DNA of 64,000 nucleotides from Pseudonocardia sp. HH130629-09 (GTDB lineage: Bacteria > Actinomycetota > Actinomycetes > Mycobacteriales > Pseudonocardiaceae): assembly GCF_001294645.1 (NCBI RefSeq), contig NZ_CP011868.1:5518001-5582000 (forward strand), written 5' to 3'. Position 1 is the first letter of the stretch, and each line of letters begins with the position of its first letter. The position numbers were made by a program, and so were the translations under genes. The notes beneath the pieces were generated by a model, which worked only from the letters and a program-made list of their open reading frames with translations, did no database searches and was not told the DNA's origin. Shown here in pieces: positions 16,712 through 23,485 of this stretch.

Positions 16712-16720
16712 AGTGGGAGG

Positions 16721-17176
16721 ATGGTCGTGGTGGACGTACGCATCGGTGACGCCGAGCGGGAGCGCGCACTGGAACGGCTCGGCGGGCACGTGGGGGACGG
16801 GCGGCTCGACCTCGCCGAGTTCTCCACCCGCAGCGAGCAGGTGGCCGCGGCGCGCACGGCATCCGAGCTCGCCGCCGTCGAGGCGGACCTGCCCCGGCTG
16901 CCGCGTCCCGTCGGCCCGGAGCGCGAGCGCCGGGCCCGCCGGGTCGTCCTGGCCGCGACCTGGGGGCCGTGGGTGCTGACCGCGGTGATCGTCCTGACGA
17001 TCTGGGCCGCCGTCGCACTGGGCCGGGGCGGGGGGTACTTCTGGCCGATCTGGGTGATCGGGCCGTGGGGGGCCCTGCTCGCACTCGGCACGCTCACCGG
17101 CCGCTCGGTCGCCGGTCCGTGCGGGCGGGCGAGAACCGCCGCGGAACGGGTACACCGGGTGCATGCCCCGTCGTGA
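16721..17176 (+). CDS. DUF1707 membrane protein
   Basis: The protein (about 148-151 residues) has the DUF1707 motif VRIGDAERERALERLGGHVG then GRLDLAEFSTRSEQVAAART near the N-terminus and two transmembrane helices (about residues 75-98 and 108-128). GGGAGG lies directly before ATG 16721, so GTG 16730, which puts the motif at the very start, is a likely alternative. DUF1707 proteins are common, small actinobacterial membrane proteins of unknown function. The 3' end overlaps the next gene by 14 bp. Confidence 0.8.
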   Translation: MVVVDVRIGDAERERALERLGGHVGDGRLDLAEFSTRSEQVAAARTASELAAVEADLPRLPRPVGPERERRARRVVLAATWGPWVLTAVIVLTIWAAVALGRGGGYFWPIWVIGPWGALLALGTLTGRSVAGPCGRARTAAERVHRVHAPS

Positions 17177-17570
17177 CCTGACCTGGATCCCTCGCCTGCT
17201 GGGCGCCGCCACCGCCGCCTACGGTGCGGCCGTCGCCGCGAAGCCGGAGGTGCTGCTGTCGCCGACGAAGCTGTCCGGCGGCGGCCGGACCCCGTCCGCG
17301 GGCACCACGCTGCTCGCGCGGGCGGTCGGCGGGCGCGACCTCGCGTCCGGCCTCGCCATGGCGCTGGCCCCGGCCGGCACCCCGCTCAAGGCCGCGATCG
17401 CGGTGCGGGTCGGCGCCGACGTCGTCGACCTCGTGGTGCTGGGCTCGCAGCTCCCCGACCGCGACGCCCGGGAGAAGGCGACCATGGTCGCCGCCGGCTG
17501 GGGCGCGTTGTGCGCGCTCTCCCTGCTCGTCGCCGACCCGCCGCGCCGGGGGTTGCTCGGGCGCGCATGA
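17163..17570 (+). CDS. Small membrane protein of unknown function
   Basis: The 135-residue protein MPRRDLTWIPRLLGAATAAY has about four hydrophobic segments, with ARAVGGRDLASGLAMALAPA and AIAVRVGADVVDLVVLGSQL in the middle. The pattern AxGxRDLxxG and RxxxDxxDL is seen in DUF4267-like membrane proteins, but I am not certain of the family. It overlaps the DUF1707 gene and is followed by the methyltransferase gene after 31 bp. Confidence 0.65.
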   Translation: MPRRDLTWIPRLLGAATAAYGAAVAAKPEVLLSPTKLSGGGRTPSAGTTLLARAVGGRDLASGLAMALAPAGTPLKAAIAVRVGADVVDLVVLGSQLPDRDAREKATMVAAGWGALCALSLLVADPPRRGLLGRA

Positions 17571-17601
17571 CAGCCCACGGGCCGTCCACCATGATCGGGC
17601 G

Positions 17602-18234
17602 ATGGCCACGAGCACCGGGGGCGACCCCCATCTGGAACGCGCCTACTCGCTGAGCGGCCCGGCCGACGCCCGGGCGCTCTACGACGAGTGGGCCCCCACC
17701 TACGACGCCGACCTCTCCGGCGAGGCCCAGGGCTACGTCGCGCCCGCGGTCACCGCGGACGCCGTCGTCGCGGCCGCGGGCCCCGGCGGCGAGATCCTCG
17801 ACGCCGGCTGCGGCACCGGGCTCGTCGGCGTCGCCCTGCGCGAGCGCGGTGCGACCACCGTCGACGGGATCGACCTGTCGCCCGGGATGCTGGAGCGGGC
17901 CCGCGCCACCGGGGCGTACCGGGACCTGCGCGAGGCCGACATGACCGCCGCGCTGGCACTGTCCGACGACTCCTACGACGTCGTCGTCTGCGTCGGGACG
18001 CTCACCCACGCCCACGTCGGGCCCTCGGCGCTCGCCGAGTTCACCCGGGTCGTGCGGCCGGGCGGGTACCTGGTCGCGACCGTCCTCGACGACGTCTGGG
18101 AGTCCGGAGGCTACCGTGCCGAGGTCGACCGGCTCGCCGCCGCCGACGTCTTCGAGGCCGTCTCGATCGAGGTCGCGCCCTACCGGTCCGGGCAGCAGGT
18201 CGACTGCCGCCTCCTGGTACTGCGGGTGCGGTAG
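17602..18234 (+). CDS. Class I SAM-dependent methyltransferase
   Basis: The protein of 210 residues has a full methyltransferase core: ALYDEWAPTYDADLSGEAQG, motif I GEILDAGCGTGLVGVALRER, motif II VDGIDLSPGMLERA, motif IV YDVVVCVGTLTHAHVGPSAL and motif VI RPGGYLVATVLDD. The YDEWAPTYD start is common in small-molecule methyltransferases (Methyltransf_25 group). It is probably co-transcribed with the next gene, 14 bp on. The substrate is unknown. Confidence 0.83.
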   Translation: MATSTGGDPHLERAYSLSGPADARALYDEWAPTYDADLSGEAQGYVAPAVTADAVVAAAGPGGEILDAGCGTGLVGVALRERGATTVDGIDLSPGMLERARATGAYRDLREADMTAALALSDDSYDVVVCVGTLTHAHVGPSALAEFTRVVRPGGYLVATVLDDVWESGGYRAEVDRLAAADVFEAVSIEVAPYRSGQQVDCRLLVLRVR

Positions 18235-18248
18235 GCGAGGATGGCCCC

Positions 18249-18632
18249 ATGAGCGACGACCGCGGCCTGGTGACCGGACGCCGGATCCTGACCGTGCTGC
18301 TGGTGCTCTCGGCGGCCGTGCACGTCCGGCTCGCGTTCGGCGCCACCGGGCCGGTCCTGGCCGGGCTCGACGGGCTCGTCGCCGCGGCCGCCGTCGTGTC
18401 GCTGCTCCTGCTGCTGCGCCGGACCGACGGTCCGGCGCTGCTCGCCTGTGCCGTCGCCGGCGGGCTCGGTGTAGCGCTGTTCCTCGTGCCCGGGCTCCTC
18501 GCCGCCGCGCAGGGGGCGAACTGGACCGCCTGGCTCGACGCGTGGTCGTTCGGCGGCCTGCTGCTCGACGCGATGGTCGTGCGGATCGCGGTGTTCACCC
18601 TGCGCCGGGCCGAGGGGGCGCCGCGCCGCTGA
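18249..18632 (+). CDS. Small multi-pass membrane protein of unknown function
   Basis: The 127-residue protein MSDDRGLVTGRRILTVLLVL has four predicted transmembrane helices covering most of its length (TVLLVLSAAVHVRLAFG, LDGLVAAAAVVSLLLLLRR, ALLACAVAGGLGVALFLVPG, SFGGLLLDAMVVRIAVFTL). No catalytic motif is visible. The HVRL and WTAWLDAW patches are the only polar marks. It follows the methyltransferase closely. Confidence 0.68.
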   Translation: MSDDRGLVTGRRILTVLLVLSAAVHVRLAFGATGPVLAGLDGLVAAAAVVSLLLLLRRTDGPALLACAVAGGLGVALFLVPGLLAAAQGANWTAWLDAWSFGGLLLDAMVVRIAVFTLRRAEGAPRR

Positions 18633-19006
18633 CGCCGGTGGAACATCTCCGGATCGAAAGTATCGGTGCGCTCCCTGTCGGTTCCGTGATCGTGGAAATG
18701 TCCCCCTGAGCTGCGACGAGGTATCCGGCCGTTATCTTCGTGTGATACGTCACCGGCCGTCCGCTTGACCTGATCTCGGCCGGTCGGCGACCTTCGTGGT
18801 CGCTCCGGTCCACTGGGCCGGGCTGCACCGAAGCGCCGGAACCGCCCACGCCACCACGGCCCCGTCCCGCGGTCCCCGGCCAGTCGACCTGTACGGACCG
18901 AGACGGGGCCGCGGGCCGCGAGTCCCTCGCGACGACACCGGCACAGCGCTCCCCGCGCGACCGGCCCGCCCGGAAAGCCGTGGGTCCGGACCTCAGGTGA
19001 TCAACA
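18633..19006 (+). promoter_or_regulatory. Long leader and promoter region of the Rpf-like gene
   Basis: This 374-bp stretch has no coding features. Around 18722-18756 it becomes AT-richer, with the palindrome GTGATACGTCAC at 18742-18753 flanked by GGCCG/CGGCC. The rest is GC-rich with potential for strong folding. Actinobacterial rpf genes often have long regulated leaders, including c-di-AMP riboswitches, but I could not identify that riboswitch's conserved blocks here. A weak ribosome site AGGTGA precedes ATG 19007. Confidence 0.45.
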
Positions 19007-19411
19007 ATGAGCAGTACTCGCATGTCCATCCGTGGGCGTTTCGTCGGAACTCTCGTCGCCGGTGTCCTGGCGTTCGGCGCTCCGCTCGCCCTCGCCGGGC
19101 CCGCGACGGCCGCCCCCGAGACCTCGGCTCAGGTCGCTCCCGCGGCGGTCGTGGCGCCGACGCAGTCCGTCTCCACCTCGACGTGGGACAAGCTCGCCGA
19201 GTGCGAGTCCAGCGGGAACTGGAACACCAACACCGGCAACGGCTTCTCCGGCGGCCTGCAGTTCACGCAGTCCACCTGGAAGTCCTTCGGTGGGTCGGGC
19301 AAGGCGCACAACGCCAGCAAGTCCGAGCAGATCCGCGTCGCCGAGAACGTCCTGGAGGCCCAGGGCTGGAAGGCGTGGCCGGCCTGCTCCAAGAAGCTGG
19401 GCCTGCGGTAG
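19007..19411 (+). CDS. Secreted resuscitation-promoting-factor-like protein
   Basis: The 134-residue protein has a signal peptide (MSIRGRFVGTLVAGVLAFGA, cleavage near ATAAPETS) and a C-terminal Rpf domain: STWDKLAECESSGNWNTNTG, GFSGGLQFTQSTWKSFGG, and QIRVAENVLEAQGWKAWPAC. The catalytic Glu is in LAECESSGNW. These lysozyme-like enzymes cleave peptidoglycan outside the cell and help dormant cells regrow. It is a minimal Rpf with no LysM or G5 domain. ATG 19022 is an alternative start. A strong terminator follows. Confidence 0.92.
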   Translation: MSSTRMSIRGRFVGTLVAGVLAFGAPLALAGPATAAPETSAQVAPAAVVAPTQSVSTSTWDKLAECESSGNWNTNTGNGFSGGLQFTQSTWKSFGGSGKAHNASKSEQIRVAENVLEAQGWKAWPACSKKLGLR

Positions 19412-19424
19412 TACGCATGACAAC

Positions 19425-19460
19425 CGGCGGCCGGTGACCCGAGTGGGTCACCGGCCGCCG
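19425..19460. terminator. Bidirectional hairpin terminator
   Basis: CGGCGGCCGGTGACCC (19425-19440), loop GAGT, and GGGTCACCGGCCGCCG (19445-19460) form a perfect 16-bp stem between the convergent Rpf gene and the LLM oxidoreductase gene. Confidence 0.9.
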
Positions 19461-19470
19461 TCGTGCGTGC

Positions 19471-20481
19471 TCAGGCCGCGCGCAGCCGGGTGACGACGTC
19501 GAGCACCAGGGCGGGGTCGGCGTCGTAGGGGGTGTAGAGCGACACCCGGTCGACGAGGTCCCGGTAGCGGTCCGCGATCCCGGAGGCGACCGTGGCCGGG
19601 TCCCCGGCGACGGCGAACAGGCCCAGCAGGTCGTCGTCGACGAGGCCGGCCATCTCGTCCCAGGCCTGCTGCCGCGACAGTCCGTTGAGCTCGTCGGCGA
19701 GCGCCCCGCGACCGTGGTGCTCCAGCACCGGGCGGTACGGCGGGGTGGAGGCGTAGAAGGCGATCTGACGGCGCACCCCGGCCTCGGCCACGGCCCTGGC
19801 GTCGGCATCGGCGCCCAGGACGGTGAAGACCGGCAGGCAGACGTCGAAGCCGGTGAGGTCGTCCCGGCCCCGCCCGCGGCGCAGCGCGGGCAGCGTCACC
19901 TCCGCCAGGTACGACGGCGAGGTCAGCGAGTGCGCCAGCAGACCGTCGGTGACCCGACCCGCGACCTCGGTCATCCGCTCGCCCACCGCGGCCAGCATCA
20001 CCGGCGGCATCCCGTGCGGGTTCGGCCCGGGCGAGAAGAACTCGGTCATCAGGGTGTGGGAGTAGAACTCGCCGCGGTGGTGCAGCCGGTCCCCGGTGGC
20101 CCAGGCGTGGAAGATCGCCCGCAGCGCGGAGACGAAGTCCTCCATCCGGGCGGCGGGCCGGCTCCACGGCATCCCGAACCGGCGCTCGATGTGCGGGCGG
20201 ACCTGCGAGCCCAGCCCGAGATCGAACCGGCCGCCGGAGAGCAGCTGCACGTCGTTGGCCTGGTAGGCCAGCGTCATCGGAGTGCGGGCGAAGGCCACCG
20301 CGATCGCGGACTGTAGCCGGATCCGGCTGGTGGCCCGGGCGGCCAGCGCCAGCGACACGAACGCGTCGTGCGCGGTCTCGGGGACCGACAGGGCGTCGTA
20401 GCCCGCGGCCTCCGCGGCGACCGCGGCCGCCTCGGTCTCGAGCGGGGAGGCGGAGAAACCGCCGGTGGTGTCGACGCGCAC
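19471..20481 (-). CDS. LLM-class (F420-dependent type) oxidoreductase
   Basis: The 336-residue luciferase-like protein reads MRVDTTGGFSASPLETEAAA, with AGYDALSVPETAHDAFVSLA, IRLQSAIAVAFARTPMTLAY, SGGRFDLGLGSQVRPHIERR and GMPPVMLAAVGERMTEVAGR. This fits the TIGR03617-like subgroup of F420-dependent enzymes, common in actinomycetes. The end is VSLYTPYDADPALVLDVVTR. It abuts the following hydrolase gene (1 bp gap), so both probably share a transcript. The substrate is not predictable. Confidence 0.87.
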   Translation of the reverse strand: MRVDTTGGFSASPLETEAAAVAAEAAGYDALSVPETAHDAFVSLALAARATSRIRLQSAIAVAFARTPMTLAYQANDVQLLSGGRFDLGLGSQVRPHIERRFGMPWSRPAARMEDFVSALRAIFHAWATGDRLHHRGEFYSHTLMTEFFSPGPNPHGMPPVMLAAVGERMTEVAGRVTDGLLAHSLTSPSYLAEVTLPALRRGRGRDDLTGFDVCLPVFTVLGADADARAVAEAGVRRQIAFYASTPPYRPVLEHHGRGALADELNGLSRQQAWDEMAGLVDDDLLGLFAVAGDPATVASGIADRYRDLVDRVSLYTPYDADPALVLDVVTRLRAA

Positions 20482-20482
20482 C

Positions 20483-21369
20483 TCAGGCGTCCCGCTTCCC
20501 GGGGACGACGCGGTCGAGCCAGGACAGCAGGTCCGCGACGACCTCGTCGCGGTTGGTCTCGTTGAACACCTCGTGCCGGGCGCCCGGCCACACCTTCAGC
20601 GTGACGTCGTGCAGCCCGGCCTCGGCGTAGCGCTCGACCAACGGCCGCACCAGGGCCAGCCCGGCGTTGACCGGGTCCTCGTCCCCGACGACGACGTAGA
20701 CCGGCAACCCGCCAGGGATCCGCTTCAGGGTGGCGACGTCGCCGAGCGGCCGGCCAGCAGCGAACATCGCCTGCGTGCCGGGCAGGTCGATGCCGAAGCC
20801 GCAGCGGGCGTCGGCCACGTAGGCGTCGACCTGCGCGGGGTCGCGACTGAGCCACTCGAAGCCGGTGCGCTGCTCGAACGGCGCGTTGAACGACGACAGA
20901 TCCAGCGGCGCGGACAGGTCCAGCCCTGCTCCATGAGGTCGAGCAGCGCGGTGCCGGACAGCACCACCGCGTCCGGCGGGGTCCCGTCCGCGACGAGGAA
21001 CTGCTGCACGGCGAACGAGCCCATGCTGTGGCCGAGCAGCACCAGCGGGGCGCCGGGGTGCTCGGTGCGGGCGTGCGCGGACAACAGCCCGATGTCGGTG
21101 ACGAGCTGGGCCCAGCCGTCGTCGCCGAGGACGCCGAGGTTCTCGGGCCCGCCCGCGGTGGCGCCGTGGCCGCGGTGGTCCTGGGCGTAGACGGCGAAGC
21201 CGCGGGCGGTCAGCGCCTCGGCCAGGGGGAGGTAGCGCAGGGCGTGCTCACCCATGCCGTGGGTGATCTGGACGATCCCGCGCACCGGCTCGCCCGCCTC
21301 GCCGGGGAGCCAGCGGTAGGCGGTGACGGCGGTGCCGTCGCGGCCGGAGAAGGTGAACGTGTCGGACAT
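20483..21369 (-). pseudogene. Alpha/beta hydrolase (monoacylglycerol-lipase type) with a one-base frameshift
   Basis: From ATG 21369 the frame reads MSDTFTFSGRDGTAVTAYRW, with IVQITHGMGEHALRYLPLAE, AVYAQDHRGHGATAGGPENL and the nucleophile elbow LVLLGHSMGSFAVQQFL, matching Hydrolase_4/lysophospholipase. Near 20935 the frame is lost after LLDLMEQ. It continues one base off as LDLSAPLDLSSFNAPFEQRT, then YVVVGDEDPVNAGLALVRPL and the catalytic-His region VWPGARHEVFNETNRDEV. The total length is one base short of a multiple of three. Either a real mutation or a read error; otherwise the enzyme is complete. Confidence 0.85.
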
Positions 21370-21434
21370 GCGTGGGCTCCGCAAGTGGTGAGGGGTCGAT
21401 CTCGGTCGGATCGTGCGTCACGGGGCCGAGGGGG

Positions 21435-21626
21435 TCAATGCCCGCCGCCGGGTTCGACCTCGGCGAGGTCGGCGACCATCGTCGCGAGGACGCGCAGGGT
21501 GGCGTCGACGTCGGCGGCCGGGAGGCGCTCGGCGACCGCCCGCAGCCGGGCGTGCTCGCGCCCGACGACGTCGTCGATCACCGCACGGCCGGCCGCGGTC
21601 GCGGCGACGAGCTTGGATCTGCGGTC
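21435..21626 (-). pseudogene. MarR-family regulator, C-terminal remnant
   Basis: On the minus strand, 63 residues read ADRRSKLVAATAAGRAVIDD, then VVGREHARLRAVAERLPAAD and VDATLRVLATMVADLAEVEP to a stop at 21435. The RRSKLVAATAAGR wing and the following dimer helix are typical of MarR. The DNA-binding N-terminal half is missing: at about 21626 the sequence runs directly into an oppositely directed hydrolase. The remnant has no start. Confidence 0.72.
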
Positions 21627-21628
21627 CG

Positions 21629-22393
21629 CACCCCGACGGGCGGCCGCCGCTGGTCCTGCTGCACGGCGGAGCGCTCGACGGCCGCATGTGGGCCCGGCAG
21701 GTCGAAGCGCTGTCGGCCCGGCACCGGGTCGTCGTCCCGGACGCGCGCGGGCACGGCGCCTCGTCGGACCCGGGACCCGACGGATACCGCCCGCACGACG
21801 ACGTCGCCGCGCTGCTGGACCACCTCGGTACCGGTCCGGTGGTGCTGGTGGGGCTCTCGATGGGCGCGCGGACCGCCTTCGACACCGCGCTGGAGCGGCC
21901 CGACCTCGTCGACCGGGTCGTGCTCAGCGGCGCCGGTGCCGGTGCGCCCACCTGGACCGGCCCCTGGACGCTCGACAGGCTGGCCCGCTGGGAGCGGGCC
22001 CGCCTGGACCTCGACGCCGAGCGCTGGATCTCGGTCTTCCTGGAGTTCGTGCCCGGACCGCACCGGACGGCGGCCGACGTCGACCCGGAGGTGCTCGCCG
22101 AGGTCCGGCTGATGGCCGTCGACATGCTCGCCCACCACCTGCCCACGGACCCGGCCGCGCCGCCGCCGATCGGCTTCCTCGACGACGCCCTGGACCGGGC
22201 CCCGGCCCTGGCGGTGCCGCTGCTCGGCGTCGTCGGCGAGCTGGACTCCGACGACCACCTGCGGATCGTCACCGACACCGTCGAACGGGTCCCCGACGGG
22301 CGGCTCGTGACGGTGCCGGGCACCGCCCACTACCCGAACGTGGAGCGCCCTGCGGAGTTCGCCCAGGTGCTGGGCGAGTTCCTCCGCCGGTAG
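21629..22393 (+). pseudogene. Alpha/beta hydrolase lacking its N-terminus
   Basis: The family-like sequence starts abruptly HPDGRPPLVLLHGGALDGRM, then VVVPDARGHGASSDPGPDGY, the nucleophile elbow VVLVGLSMGARTAFDTALER, and the end VTVPGTAHYPNVERPAEFAQ with the catalytic His. There is no start codon or ribosome site of its own; upstream codons are antisense to the MarR remnant. About 15-25 N-terminal residues of a normal enzyme seem to be missing. The divergent MarR/hydrolase arrangement suggests the regulator once controlled this enzyme. Confidence 0.72.
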
Positions 22394-22459
22394 GGGCCGC
22401 CTGGTCCCACGGAACCGGTCCGCGAGCCGGTCGCGCTGCTGCCGGACCTGGCCGGGTGG

Positions 22460-23377
22460 TCAGCCGCCGAGCGCGCCACGCAGCCAGGCGACCGAGCGCG
22501 CCGTGAAGTCGTCGGCGATCGCGATGCCCTTGCCCCAGCCGTCGAAGCCGTGCGGGGCGCCGGGGACGACGTCGAGCTCGACCGGCACCCCGGCCTCGCG
22601 CAGCCGCCGCGCGTAGGTGACGTCCTCGTCGTGGAACAGGTCGACATCGCCGACGCCGATCCAGGTGGGCGGCAGCCCGGACAGGTCGGTGCGACGGGCG
22701 GGCACCGCGTACGGGGCGGGCTCGCCGGTCCCGGGTGGGCGCCCCAGGTATGCGTGCCAGCCGACCTCGTTGTTGCGGTTGTTCCACACCCGGTGCGGGG
22801 GCCGGTCGAGCTCGCGGCGGGCGGCGGTGCGATCGTCGAGCATCGGGTAGGCCAGCCACTGCGCGACCGGCTGCGGGCCGCCCTCGTCGTGCAGGCGCTG
22901 GACCAGCGCGGCGGCCAGGCAGCCCCCGGCGCTCGCCCCGCCGACGGCGATCCGCGCCGGGTCGATCGCCAGCCGGTCGGCGGCGTCGTGCAGCCAGGTC
23001 CAGCCGGCGTGGCAGTCGTCGAGCGCGGCCGGGAACGGGTCACCGGGGGCGAGCCGGTAGTCCACCGAGACGACGACGATCCCCAGCTCCGCGGCGAGCT
23101 CGCCGCACCGCTCGTCGTCGATCATGGGGGAGCCCAGCACGAGGCCGCCGCCGTGGAACCACAGCAGCGCCGCGGGCGTCGTGCGGTGGTCGGGGACGTG
23201 CACGCGCAGCAGCGGCGGGCCCGGATGCGTGGTCGACCGGACCCCGTCGACGGCGGCGGGCCTGCCGCGCCGGGACAGTCGCTGCAGCAGGCGCAGGAAC
23301 CGGGGGCGGTGCAGCGGGAGCGGCGGGACCCAGCGCAGGGGGCGGCGCAGCTCGGTGGCGATCCGGTCGGTGCTCAC
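22460..23377 (-). CDS. Alpha/beta hydrolase, hormone-sensitive-lipase (GDXG) family
   Basis: The 305-residue protein from GTG 23377 carries the oxyanion motif LLWFHGGGLVLGSPMIDDER, VVSVDYRLAPGDPFPAALDD, the elbow RIAVGGASAGGCLAAALVQR, and GAPHGFDGWG with the catalytic His. These are the marks of family IV esterases, which cleave short-chain esters. The cell location is cytoplasmic (no signal). It is a separate gene 66 bp from the damaged hydrolase on the other strand. Confidence 0.9.
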   Translation of the reverse strand: MSTDRIATELRRPLRWVPPLPLHRPRFLRLLQRLSRRGRPAAVDGVRSTTHPGPPLLRVHVPDHRTTPAALLWFHGGGLVLGSPMIDDERCGELAAELGIVVVSVDYRLAPGDPFPAALDDCHAGWTWLHDAADRLAIDPARIAVGGASAGGCLAAALVQRLHDEGGPQPVAQWLAYPMLDDRTAARRELDRPPHRVWNNRNNEVGWHAYLGRPPGTGEPAPYAVPARRTDLSGLPPTWIGVGDVDLFHDEDVTYARRLREAGVPVELDVVPGAPHGFDGWGKGIAIADDFTARSVAWLRGALGG

Positions 23378-23485
23378 GACCCGATCCTGCCGGTGCGGGC
23401 CGGTCCCGCACACCTCGTGGTGACCTCGCACGGTCCGCGGGGCTGCGAGGTGTCCGGAACGCGTGCGAGGTCGGGCGAGGCGGTG

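Noticed and set aside
18633..19006. c-di-AMP (ydaO-type) riboswitch before the Rpf-like gene
   Set aside because: Such riboswitches occur before rpf genes in actinobacteria, but the conserved blocks and pseudoknot pairs could not be identified in this leader, so only a long leader is reported.
21413..21628. N-terminal extension of the hydrolase at 21629
   Set aside because: The extension is Arg-rich and antisense to a recognisable MarR C-terminus, so it is a mirror frame, not coding sequence.
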